Positions 54,986 to 64,000 of a stretch of 64,000 bases of DNA are shown piece after piece. Positions within the stretch are counted from its first letter, which is position 1, and every line of letters begins with the position of its first letter. The notes under the pieces were generated by a model that saw only the letters and a program-made list of their open reading frames with translations, made no database searches and was not told the origin of the DNA. The translations under genes were made by a program, and so were the position numbers. The stretch is from Eleusine coracana subsp. coracana (lineage: Eukaryota; Streptophyta; Magnoliopsida; Poales; Poaceae), in contig CM064433.1 of assembly GCA_032690845.1 (NCBI GenBank), positions 43,336,658 to 43,400,657 on the forward strand, in the 5' to 3' direction.

Positions 54986-56581
54986 ATGTCTGACATGGAA
55001 GCATCCCCCTTGAGGGAGAAGAGGACCAAGACCGCCGAAGACCAAGGCCAAAGCCAACCCCCAAAGAGGAGGAAGGCCACGGCTGGGCGGATCCGCCGCA
55101 CCAAACTGAAAGCCCTAGTTGCTAGAGAGGAGCCTGAAGAGACAAATGAGGCTGACAGTGTCATGCATCCTCCAGCAGAAATGGGCAACTCTGACCGTGA
55201 CAAGGTGAACTATCTTCATGCCTCCACTGAGACTTGCTCTGCGGCAAGGCTAACTAACTTCTATGATGGTGAGAAAGAAGCTTTTGATTTCCGCTTTCAT
55301 GCACATTTTCATGCGGACTGGTACCATTCCACCTATCTACGCATGAAGAATGCAGTGGTTGAGATGAAGTGGCTGGATTGGGATCACATGAAGACAAGGA
55401 AGCATCCATTACTCGATCAAGTGCTGCCTGCCTGTGAGCATCATGGTCTCAAGGCCTTCCTGACTTTCCAGTACTCCTGGAATAGAGAAATCATAGCTCA
55501 GTTTTATTCGACTGTCTTTTTTCATGAGGATGCCAAAACCATGTCCTGGATGATGAATGGCACCAAGTATACCTGCTCCCAGAACCAGTTTGCTGGTATG
55601 ATTGGACTTAAGCACACACACAAGGAAAGGCACAAGGTTCACAAGGGAAATCATATGGATGCTGATGACATGAGGTACATGTATGTGGACCTGGACAACT
55701 GCTCTCCTCCCAACTCCAATGGACTGAAACCATTCTTCTCAGTCTTGTTTCGGATCTGCAGGAGTACTTTAGCTCCAAGGGGAGGCAACTCTAACCGTAT
55801 TCCTGCCTATCAGAGGGATATTCTGCACTGGGTTCATAGGAACAGGAAATTTGATGTCTTTGACTATGTCTTTCAAGAAATGTGGGACATCTCTATCTCT
55901 CCCAAGCGTGGCTGTGGATACGCACCTCACATCATGTTCATGATTGAGAAGGTGTCGGGCTTAACCTTCACCAAGGATATGAAGCATCTGAGCCTGAAAC
56001 CTCAGATTCCTTCTAACTGGACTCCTGACACCACTTCTGGCCAGTTCTTTGGAGAAGCTCAGCCTCCTTCTTCAGCTGCACCACCTCAGCCACCTCGGGC
56101 TGCCCCACGGGGCACTGGATCCTCTCATGTGCCTCCGCCTCCTCGCGGCAAGAGAAGCGGGATTATGAAGATGTTCAAACCCCTTATGAGCATGTGTAGG
56201 AGCATCAATCAGAGGCTAGACGTCATTGAAAGAAATCAAAAGGGTCTCTATGACCACTTTGGTATTGAGACTCCTCCTCCACCATCCCAAGCTGAAGGCT
56301 CACCTCCTCCCACTCATGATGACCCTGCTCCTCAAGATGACCCCACCTTCACCGTCGAGGAGATGAACTACTTTGGGTACTACCCGACTCCTCCTCCGTT
56401 CTCTTCTGGCGCGGGTTCGAGTGCTCAACACATTTGCTTTGAGGATGATGACGACAAAGGTGGTGAAGATGAAGCTGCCCATACTCTTCGCCAGCGCAAA
56501 GGGAAAGAACTGGCTATTGATGAGGAAGAAGAGGAAGAAGGCGATGACGATGATGAAGACTACAAGTTCTCCGACGACTAG
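54986..56581 (+). CDS. Additional (env-like) ORF of the plus element, 531 codons
   Basis: Open from MSDMEASPLREKRTKTAEDQ to the stop at 56,579-56,581. Basic N-terminus with PPKRRKATAGRIRRTK (possible nuclear signal), a middle with NREIIAQFYSTVFFHEDAKT and SQNQFAGMIGL in the same order as the minus element's ORF (EIITQFYSTLWVEHDEEN), hence homologous; Pro-rich linker; acidic C-terminus. No membrane segment seen. It has its own upstream promoter-like region at 54,355-54,440. Confidence 0.68.
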   Translation: MSDMEASPLREKRTKTAEDQGQSQPPKRRKATAGRIRRTKLKALVAREEPEETNEADSVMHPPAEMGNSDRDKVNYLHASTETCSAARLTNFYDGEKEAFDFRFHAHFHADWYHSTYLRMKNAVVEMKWLDWDHMKTRKHPLLDQVLPACEHHGLKAFLTFQYSWNREIIAQFYSTVFFHEDAKTMSWMMNGTKYTCSQNQFAGMIGLKHTHKERHKVHKGNHMDADDMRYMYVDLDNCSPPNSNGLKPFFSVLFRICRSTLAPRGGNSNRIPAYQRDILHWVHRNRKFDVFDYVFQEMWDISISPKRGCGYAPHIMFMIEKVSGLTFTKDMKHLSLKPQIPSNWTPDTTSGQFFGEAQPPSSAAPPQPPRAAPRGTGSSHVPPPPRGKRSGIMKMFKPLMSMCRSINQRLDVIERNQKGLYDHFGIETPPPPSQAEGSPPPTHDDPAPQDDPTFTVEEMNYFGYYPTPPPFSSGAGSSAQHICFEDDDDKGGEDEAAHTLRQRKGKELAIDEEEEEEGDDDDEDYKFSDD

Positions 56582-56634
56582 AGCTCTCATCACCTTCTAC
56601 CCGCACTTTTCTCCTTTTTGGGTGTCTTGATGCC

Positions 56635-57037
56635 AAAGGGGGAGAAGTGTAGTTTTTTCAGTTTTTTTTTATCTTAGTTTGTGAGTGAGTGAGTTTGGAG
56701 TTGAATTATTTATGGCACTATTTGATTTGTAAAACTCTATGTTTGCTATCTATGTGGTTGATTTGTGGACCTTATTTGCTTATTGTATTGGTACTTTATT
56801 GATTATCTTGTTATTTGCATTTCGTCTATCTTGTGTGATCTATTGGTGTAAATTAACATGTATACATAGTTTTAGGGGGAGCTCTCATAATTTTTTAATA
56901 TATGTGCACTTGTTATTATCTCATATTCTCTCACTCATGCACACATTTAGGGGGAGCTCCTCATCACAAACTGAATCCTTATTGCATAATTTTATGAAAT
57001 CTAGTTGTATTGTCATCAATCACCAAAAAGGAGGAGA
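56635..57037 (+). other. Polypurine tracts of the plus element
   Basis: AAAGGGGGAGAAG at 56,635-56,647, AGGGGGAGCTC at 56,874-56,884 and 56,949-56,959, and AAAAAGGAGGAGA (57,025-57,037) directly before the LTR. Same multiple-tract pattern as in the minus element. Confidence 0.78.
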
Positions 57038-57038
57038 T

Positions 57039-58594
57039 TGAAGGTGCATCTAGGCCCCTAATTTTATTTTGGTGATTGGCGCCAATACAATTAAGAATGG
57101 ACTAATCTTTTAATGAGCATGTGTGTAAATTATGGTACAAAGTTTGGTGATTAAATGCATAGAAACAGAAAGGGAGAAAAGAAGATGGCAAAGTGCTTCA
57201 AGTTGAAATTCAAAATATGCTCAAGAATGAATTTCATAGTATTTTATTTGAATTCTTGAGTATAGGAAAAGTCGTACTATTAAGAGGGACACAAAAGTGT
57301 GCAGCGGAGGTGAACTAAGTGTAAAATCCCCATTTCTAGGCCATATAAAAATTTCCAGGGCAAAATCATCGGACTTGTTCGACCCATCGGACTCCAGTAC
57401 CTCTGCCACTCTGGGTCGTCGGACATGTCCAATGGTCATCGGACTTGTCCGATGACCAGAGGAAAGTCCGACGCATCGGACACTTTCCTTGGAGTACAGT
57501 TCCCCTGTCACCCTTTTTCATCGGACTTGTCTGATGGCCATCGGACTTTTCCGATGGACAAGACTTGTCCGAGCCATCGCACAAGTCCATTGGATTCCAG
57601 TACCTCTGCCACCCTTGTGCCATCGGACTTGTCCGATGGCCAACTTATCCGAGGCATCGGGCAAGCTTGTCGGACTCCAATTTCTGCGCCACCTTGATTC
57701 ATCGGACATGTCCGATGACCATCGGACTTGTTCGACATAGATCTAAGAAATTGGGTCTCCAACGACTCTTTTCCCTATTGGGCTATAAATAGAACACCTC
57801 TTCGCCCAGTGGCTGGTAGGTCACTCATTTCCACTCAAAAACACTCCCAAGCTCAGTTTGCTCTCTCCAACTCTCCTCCCTTGATTCCACTCTTAATTTG
57901 TGAAGGGATTGAGAGAAGATTGAAGTGCTCCATCGACTCCAAGCTTTCATCCTCTTGAGCACTTGGTTCATCCTCACCGCCGACAACTTTTGTGTTTGTT
58001 ACTCTTGGGGATTCTTCCCCTAGACGGTTAGAGGTGCCCGTAGAGCTCCCAACTTGTGTGGTGACGCCTCGGGAAATTTGTATTGACCCCTCCTTTGTGG
58101 AGTTTCTAGTGGAAAACCAAGTTTGATCTTTGTGGTCACTTGGAGAGGTTAGGGTTGAAAGAGACCCGGTCCTTTGTGGATCCCTCAACAGAGACATAGG
58201 CTCCTTTGTGGAGCGGAACTTCGGTGAACAAATCTTATGTCTTGCTTGTACTTTCAATCACTTGTGTCTTATTTACTTGTTCTTGCTCATAAACTTGCTA
58301 GTTAGGGTTTGCTTCGTATTTCTTAGATTAACTTGTGTAGGTTGCTTGGTAGTTGCTCTCTTTATTTTTACAGCACCCTCTTGCTTATATTCATCTACTC
58401 CTAGCTTGCCCTACACTATTTTAGCATTTACTCGGTCGATCTACTTTTCTATCTTGTGCCATCGGACAAGTCATCGGACTTTCCCTATAATTGTCAGACA
58501 AGTCCGACATTGCGCATTTGACTTTTATTATTAAGTGAATTTCAGGGATAATTGCCTATTCACCCCCCCCCCCCCCCCCCTCTAGGCACTTTCA
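57039..58594 (+). repeat. 3' LTR of the plus element, 1,556 bp
   Basis: Starts TGAAGGTGCATCTAGGCCCC and ends TCTAGGCACTTTCA. It contains arrays of TCGGACTTGTCCGATGG and variants (57,369-57,740 and 58,455-58,510), a TATA box (57,783-57,792) and a C run of about 18 near the end. Its two edges match those of the minus element's LTRs, but its palindrome unit is different (TCGGACAAGTCCGA versus CGGCACTGCCG). Confidence 0.88.
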
Positions 58595-59758
58595 GGATGA
58601 ATCATCGAAATTCCATTCTTGACCAATGTGAGCTTCTCCTCTTCTATGCTTCTTGTACTTCTTGTCTTTCTTGTGGTTGCTTGTCTTTCCTTCTTTCATC
58701 TTTGTTTTTCTTCTTTGGACATTCCGCAATGAAATGTCCTTCATCACCACATTCATAGCAAGTTCTTTTTGACCTTCTTGCTTTGCCCTTGTCAAAACTT
58801 TTCTTCTTGTAGCCATCTTTCTTGAGAAATGACTTGAACCTCCTCACAAGCAAAGCCATCTCGTCATCACTATCTTCATCACTAGAGTCAACCACTTTCT
58901 TCTTCTTCCTCTCTTGCTTTTCTCGTGTAGCATTGGGTGCTACATTATTTTTGTCACCATTCGCTCCCTTAATTTGCTTAATCAAGGCATTTATTTTGTT
59001 GGCTTGATTATTTTGTTGCTTTTGAGAAAGAAGCTTCCCGAGCACTTCATCGATGGAGAATGTTTTAAAGTTGTCCTTCTCTCTAATGTTTGAGCAAATG
59101 TTGCTATCCCAAAGTCTAAATGCTTGTAGTAGTCTCTTGTTGATATCCAAATCGGTCATTCTAGCTCCTAGTGCTCTTCTTTGATTCACAATTCTCATGA
59201 GCCTATCATGAACTTCCTTTGGGCCTTCTCCCGGACCCATGATGAATAGGTTGAACTAATTTTGCAATTCTTCAAGTGTTGCATCTTTGACGGAATCAAT
59301 GCCCTCATAGATAACCTCAAGTTTTCTCCATAGTTGGTTGGCATTCTTTATTCCGGCTACCTTCTCATACTCGGTGGCACTAAGTGCGGAAACAATTGCA
59401 CTAGCAGCCACGGCATTGCGATGAATGTTGATTTGATCCTTACGGGTTGGATTGTCTCTATTTCCCACAAAAAACCATTCTCGGTTATATTTGTAACATG
59501 AGGACTCATGGATTCCAAATACATTATCATCTTGCATTTCCAATGATCATAAAATTGTCCATCAAAGTAGGGGAGTCTATCGGACCCTTGCCCAATGCGA
59601 TCTTCTTTGAGATCATCATAATCAAACATGACATTGTTGTAGGTTTTTGATAGCTCATCTTTATCAATATCTTCAATCCTTGGATTTTCTCCATGTGCAT
59701 CACCCTCGGACGATCCACTAGGCGGAATTTCCTTTTCCTTTATCATATTTATCTTCAA
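58592..59758 (-). pseudogene. gag remnant with zinc knuckle, frameshifted
   Basis: Begins MKINMIKEKEIPPSG about 26 bases after the primer site. It carries the copia gag segment around LPYFDGQFYDHWKCKM, then ATEYEKVAGIKNANQLWRKL, then a CCHC zinc knuckle CYECGDEGHFIAEC (about 58,730-58,770), followed by a Lys-rich tail. Frameshifts near 59,480 and 58,700 and a stop at about 59,257 break it. It ends abruptly at 58,595, where the nested element's LTR abuts. Confidence 0.85.
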
Positions 59759-59783
59759 GCGGTTAAGCCTTCAAGAAGATCCC

Positions 59784-59795
59784 GCTCTGATACCA
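59784..59795 (-). other. Primer-binding site, initiator tRNA-Met
   Basis: On the minus strand TGGTATCAGAGC lies two bases inside the LTR edge. This is the complement of the 3' end of plant initiator tRNA-Met used by most copia elements, and it fixes the element's orientation as minus. Confidence 0.92.
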
Positions 59796-59797
59796 AT

Positions 59798-61002
59798 TGA
59801 AAGTTGCCTAGAGGGGGGGGGGGTGAATAGTCAAATCTAAAAAACCTGCGAAATTGGACTTAAACAAATTTATTAGACTGACTGGTAGTGCCGGTGAGGA
59901 TGATCGGCAGTGCCGGTGTCCACTGCCGATGGGAGATCGGCAGTGCCGATGGGTGAACAGATAGTCGTATGAAATCTAGGTTTAAGTGGTTTTGCGGTTA
60001 CTATGTGATAATTGACTACAACAGTAGAATAAAGAAAATACAATAACAATAAGAAATGATAAAACAAGGAAATAAAAAGGGACATGGAGACACAAGATTT
60101 GTTACCGAAGTTCGGGCTCACAAAGAACCCTACTTCTCCATTGAGAAGTCCACAAAGGACTGGGTCTCTTTCAACCCTATTCTCACTCAAGCGACCACAA
60201 AGATTGAGCTCGAGTTCTCCACTATCAAATCCCTTATGGAATGGGTGATACAAACTCCCGAGGCGTCACCACACAAGTTGGGAGCTCTACGGGCACCTCT
60301 AACCATCTAGGAGCAAAGCTCCAAGAGTAACAAGCACAAGTTACAAAGATGATTAAATCAAATGCTCAAAAGTGGATGGGTGCTCTTTTCACTAGGAATC
60401 AATGGCTCACTCAAACCCTAGCTCACGAAATGAAGCTTGGACTTGGAGAGGGAGAGTGAGGAGAGTGAAGCTCAAAAGTGCCAAATTATTTTCGGGTTCG
60501 AGAGAGGTGGCACGAAGTGGGGTGAAGGCCTTTTATACAAGGGCCTCAAAAAGAGTCGTTGGCCTGTCTGGACAACCCGCACCGGCACTGCCGATCAAGA
60601 CATCGGCACTGCCGATGATGCAGCCACAGAGAAGACAAGTTATTTCTGGAGACCTTGACCGGTACTACCGATGAAGATAAAAATAGAGGGCGACAAAAAG
60701 GAATTTAAGGGAAGTTTGAGCATTTGACTTTACCAAATTTGTAAATTATACCTCTCTTAATAGTACGGTTTACCTATACTTAAGATTAGAAATAAAAACA
60801 ACATGAATCCTTCATTCTTGAGTGAATTTTTGACTTTTAATTTGAGGCAAATGACATCTTCTTTTTTTTTTTTTGTTTCAATGCATTTCATTCATCAATT
60901 GAGATAGTCATCTACACACATACTCAATGAAAGCATTAGTCCATTCTTAATTGTATTGACGTCAATCCCCAAAATAAAATTGGGGGCCTAGATGCACTTT
61001 CA
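59798..61002 (-). repeat. 5' LTR (minus-strand element), 1,205 bp
   Basis: Matches 43,086-44,734 but is about 440 bp shorter because most of the CGGCACTGCCG palindrome array is missing (only about 60,582-60,670 remains). TATA box at 60,529-60,538 (reversed). A run of ten G lies near 59,812. Confidence 0.88.
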
Positions 61003-61185
61003 TTTCTAATTTCCTGTCACAACATCAGTGACGGGTTTGTACATTCCCATCAGAACTGTATTAATGAAGGGCAACTAAACCGTCTGTAAGGTTCTAAATT
61101 TACTGATGTGTTTTTAGTGATAGTTTTGTTTTCCATCTCTAATAGTGTAAAAAAAACGTCTCTAAAAGTCATTTCTGAGGTAGTG
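61003..61185 (-). mobile_element. CACTA-like terminus, right-arm copy
   Basis: Continues the subterminal repeats cut off at 43,085 and ends with CACTACCTCAGAAATGAC (reversed, to 61,185). Matches 6,453-6,620 of the left arm in inverted order. Confidence 0.5.
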
Positions 61186-61209
61186 CACTATTCATGAAGG
61201 TGAGTGCTT

Positions 61210-61800
61210 AGTATACCTGGTCAACGGGACGGGCCGAGAGCCGGCATGAGCGCGCAACGAGCCAGGTCGTTGGCTTAACGGGCTAGCACACCCCGTTTTG
61301 CTAACGGGTCGGGCCGTGCCAGCATGAGGGGATTGTGGCTGAGCCCAAGCATGACACAGACCGTTTTAAATGAATAGGGCCGACCTGTCGCCCCAATAGG
61401 CTATCCGGGCCGAGCTAGCCCGAAGCCAGGTTAATTTTTATATGCATGATGTTTTTTCTCTAAAATTTAAATTTTTATGTAAAAAATATTTTTTCTCAAT
61501 AAATTTAAAAAAATGATTTTGATTGTAAATATTGAAATAGTGATAAGTTTATTTGACGGGTCGTGCTGGGCTGGACCGTGCTTCATAGGCTAAACGCACT
61601 ATTGCACGGGCTAGACAAGCCACACTAAATGGGTCGTGCTCGGGCTGGCACGACAGGCATGTGGCTAGGCCCAGACATGGCCCGTGACGGGCCACAGGCT
61701 GGCGCAGCCCAGTCAAGCATCATGTCGTGTTGTGCTCGGGCTGTCTCAAAATAAGCGGGTCTCGTGCCGACCTGTTTAGCCTGGCCCACTTGGCTAGGTA
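61210..61800. repeat. GC-rich dispersed repeat, right-arm copy
   Basis: Motifs such as GGGCCGTGCC, ACGGGC and CGGGCTGG recur on both strands. The first 230 bp mirror 6,241-6,430; the AT-rich interior (61,435-61,540) mirrors 6,155-6,240; the rest has no clear left-arm partner, so the left copy is shorter. Non-coding. Confidence 0.5.
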
Positions 61801-62820
61801 TAGTGCAGCTGAGGCATAGGACTCCGACACCCACATTAAAAATTTTCAAACTTTCAGAGTTACTAATGGATGGTATTATAATTTTCGGGCAGCAAACAAC
61901 CTTTTTATGCGTCTATAGAATTTAATTCACAAAATAAATCATTTTGAGAATTCTTTTTGATTTTCTCGGCGCTGGATACATTGGTGCACAGGGGCAAAAT
62001 GCTCCATTAACATGTCGATTTTGTTTTTTTAAATAAAAAATAGAGAATAGGCATATGTTAACATAATATGATGACTGTATCCCTTTACTAAGTGGCATTG
62101 TGTGGCTGCTTACTAAAGATGTTCTGTGGACGGCTTCGCTTAGACGAGTGTTTGGGCTGCTATTGAAATTGTATATTTGTAGTAGCATTTGGTTAGTTAA
62201 CAGAGCTTTTAGGCCTGCCACTGGCTACCGTTTTTGCAGTAGTGATCATGGCTATATTTCTGTGTGATCACGTCCTCAATTATCCATGATTTATCCGCTA
62301 ACTCTCCTCTCTCTGTCAAAGGTATGCACATTTATTTGTGGTGATCCGAAAAAACATTACTGGTATCGGTGATGGTGGCACAGTATATGTACTCCCTAGC
62401 TCTGCATGTTCTAATAATAAAGTTCTAAACTTACATGTAATACTATCTTGTACAAATAAATTTGTGCCCGTTGCACGTACTACCATAATCTTCGTGCCAA
62501 CACAAGTGAGAGACCTTGCACAGTACTTCTCGCCCTCTCTCTCTCTTGACAGCAGTGCTTAGCTGTCTCTTACTCCTAGATGTAGATGGAAACGGAAGAG
62601 GTAGCCTTTCCAAGCTTCAGTTTTCCAGTTTCCCAGGGAGAAAAAGCTGCACACCCTGCAGCTACTGCCAGCTACAGTACCTATTCTTGGTTCCCATAGA
62701 GAAAAAGGTGCAGTACACTACAGCTACAAGACGTACAAGCAGCTAACGCTTGCCTTGCCTACATATACTCCATGATTTTAGTTTTGATTTCTTTTATCAG
62801 TTCACTCACTACTCCGAGTA
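61801..62820. other. Outer end of the right arm (mirror of 2.2-2.7 kb)
   Basis: No gene. Reversed, 62,400-62,470 follows 2,480-2,550 (AAATTTATTTGTAC and GTAAGTTTAG shared), and 62,580-62,815 follows 2,225-2,440 (TTTCCATCTAC, CTGTAGCT, AAAATCATGGAG, GAGTGAACTGA shared). Similarity stops near 62,815, which I take as the outer breakpoint. Confidence 0.7.
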
Positions 62821-64000
62821 GTGAACGTGTTATAGACTGACACCTTATCACTACTGTGATGAATAGTATGCCGATCAATTCCGTTTTAAAAACCATCTGG
62901 TTATATATGCTACGAAATTTATGTCCAAAAAAACATATGCTAATAAAAATTAAGATATCAAGTCCGAACGAATTATACTATTCACAGGGTCAAAAGTAGC
63001 GGGTTAGCCATGACGCGATAGCAAGCACTGCCTGTGAACCCCCCGCTATGCTCTTATGTATCACCTTTTCTTTTGCGACCACTCTTATGGATCACCTTTG
63101 TTTGTTTGAAATTCTTATGGATCACCTTGACTGAACATTGCTGGGAGATTTTTTTTTTTGAACCCTCTCAAACTTAAAAGTATAGTTGTAAATCTGTTCT
63201 CCTATAAACACTATCAGACCTACAACTACACTCAACCTTGAGAAACACGTCATTTAAAAGATCATAATACTTCTCTGAATTTAGTGTGCGATGGGGACGT
63301 CGTCCTCCCATTATGACTTCACACGTGAGAGGGTAGCTGGCAAAATTTTATAAAGAAACCCCTATAAAAACAAGATACAACTGAAAAACTTTTAGGACCT
63401 TCTCGACTTCCTCCTGGTAGAGCCGGACACACCAAACCTGACTCCACGAGCTCATCGACAGTGACGGAGGAGCACACTGTTAAGACGGACTAGAGCTCAA
63501 AAGATCTTATTCCATAGGAGACGCCGCCGCCTCCGTCTTAGCGTCGTCGCCAGGAAACTTGAGCTTTGCCCCTTACGGGAACAGGGAAGCCACCGGAGAT
63601 GCCAAAGGAGGCCAAACCAAACTGCAACTTGGAGTCGCCGTCCTTACATCCATGTCGTCGTCACCCACGAGAAATAAAGCACCAAAAATCCAACTCAAGC
63701 TACAATACTAGCATGTATAAAGAGATGACAGAAGAGCTTGAAGATACAGAAAATCACCAACGAGACACCGTAGACAGCCATAGCCACCATGAGAGTGCAC
63801 ACTGGCAGCACAAAAGGTCCCTGACGCCATACATCTGAGCTGCACGAGGTAAGCTAATACCTAATCCTAACCTATCAAATATTAGAAAGAAAGAGAAAGG
63901 TATGTACACCGAGCATCGATTCCGGCTCTCACTCATCTCTGGCGTCGAAGCAGCCGCCGAAGGCGAGCGGAAGCCGGCAAAATCGACGCCGGAAAGAGAT
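62821..64000. other. Flank outside the inverted duplication
   Basis: No confident gene. A T run at 63,150-63,159 followed by GAACCCTCTC looks like the reversed poly-A end of a retroposon. From 63,400 onward the sequence is GC-richer with short frames on both strands (for example 63,566-63,838) but lacks a recognisable domain. It may be an old repeat or the edge of a gene beyond the window. Confidence 0.35.

Larger units (their letters stand above)
51508..58594 (+). mobile_element. Nested plus-strand Sirevirus-like element, 5'-truncated
   Basis: Oriented opposite to its host. It starts abruptly inside the integrase core (GGNKYDLVIVDD) and runs through RT, RNase H, additional ORF, polypurine tracts and a 3' LTR (57,039-58,594). 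Its 5' LTR, primer site, gag, protease and integrase N-terminus are missing. The host resumes with gag at 58,595 and with the pol linker at about 51,507, so host sequence between gag and protease is also missing. With only one LTR no target duplication can be expected; a deletion or recombination removed the 5' half together with host DNA. Confidence 0.85.
43086..61002 (-). mobile_element. Sirevirus-like Ty1/copia element (minus strand) with a nested plus-strand element
   Basis: Bounded by TGAAAG (43,086) and CTTTCA (61,002) and flanked by TTTCT on both sides (43,081-43,085 and 61,003-61,007), so the whole 17.9-kb block behaves as one insertion. Read on the minus strand: LTR (61,002-59,798), tRNA-Met primer site, gag remnant, then an interruption by another element (about 51.5-58.6 kb), pol (51.5-48.06 kb), additional ORF (46.87-45.49 kb), polypurine tracts and second LTR (44,734-43,086). 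Long LTRs with palindrome arrays, copies of AGGGGGAG-like tracts, and an extra ORF after pol are features of the Sirevirus genus. All major frames are damaged, so it is non-autonomous now. Confidence 0.88.

Noticed and set aside
57369..57740. Array of TCGGACTTGTCCGA considered as an operator or CRISPR array
   Set aside because: Lies within the LTR of the plus-strand element upstream of its TATA box, a known kind of Sirevirus LTR palindrome array.
63566..63838. 90-codon frame near the right end of the window
   Set aside because: Low-complexity, no domain, no start context or splice support, and the region may be a retroposon-related repeat.

Overview
This is nuclear DNA from a plant, most likely a grass. 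Evidence: GC-rich first exons followed by AT-rich downstream exons, short GT-AG introns, many Tourist-, Stowaway- and hAT-like MITEs, Ty1/copia elements of the Sirevirus type, and a DUF3615-like gene family known mainly from grasses. The species cannot be fixed from the sequence. I saw no rRNA, tRNA or CRISPR features and no bacterial or organellar genes.

The layout is a very large, diverged palindrome. From about 2.2 kb the left arm reads: truncated fragment of gene A (3.29-4.35 kb), gene A (+, 7.42-16.70 kb), gene B (-, 21.48-17.42 kb). The right arm carries the same genes mirrored: gene B' (+, 25.04-30.59 kb), gene A' (-, 42.19-35.81 kb), then the mirrored upstream flank out to about 62.8 kb. 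In each arm A and B are convergent, and B and B' diverge around a 3.5 kb centre. The right arm was later split by a 17.9 kb retroelement block (43,086-61,002) with a TTTCT target-site duplication, and it also took a 3.65 kb LTR-like insertion (31.33-34.98 kb). The left arm took a LINE fragment and several MITEs.

Gene A/A' is the most interesting object. Its middle part is a plant SEN1/UPF1-like superfamily 1 helicase in which essentially every ATPase motif has been lost. Its C-terminus looks like a papain-family (C1) cysteine protease in which the Gln, Cys, His and Asn catalytic positions are all kept. Its N-terminus is a GC-rich, low-complexity repeat region with a strong basic nuclear-localisation-like cluster. 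Copy A reads open apart from one 1-base deletion. Copy A' has a nonsense codon and two frameshifts.

Gene B/B' encodes 468- and 540-residue proteins that are fully open across 8 and 10 inferred exons. They end in a DUF3615-like domain and have an N-terminal region built from duplicated, phase-2 exon cassettes.

The block at 43.1-61.0 kb is a nested Sirevirus-like composite. A minus-strand element has both LTRs, tRNA-Met primer site, gag, pol, an env-like/additional ORF and polypurine tracts. A plus-strand relative, truncated at its 5' end, interrupts it between gag and pol. The LTRs of the two elements carry different palindromic repeat arrays, and the same arrays recur inside each element upstream of the additional ORF. 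The first 2 kb of the window are the 3' end of an unrelated, stop-ridden copia element.

Exon boundaries were inferred by hand from splice signals and by comparing the two copies of each gene. Family assignments come from motif recognition, not from searches.
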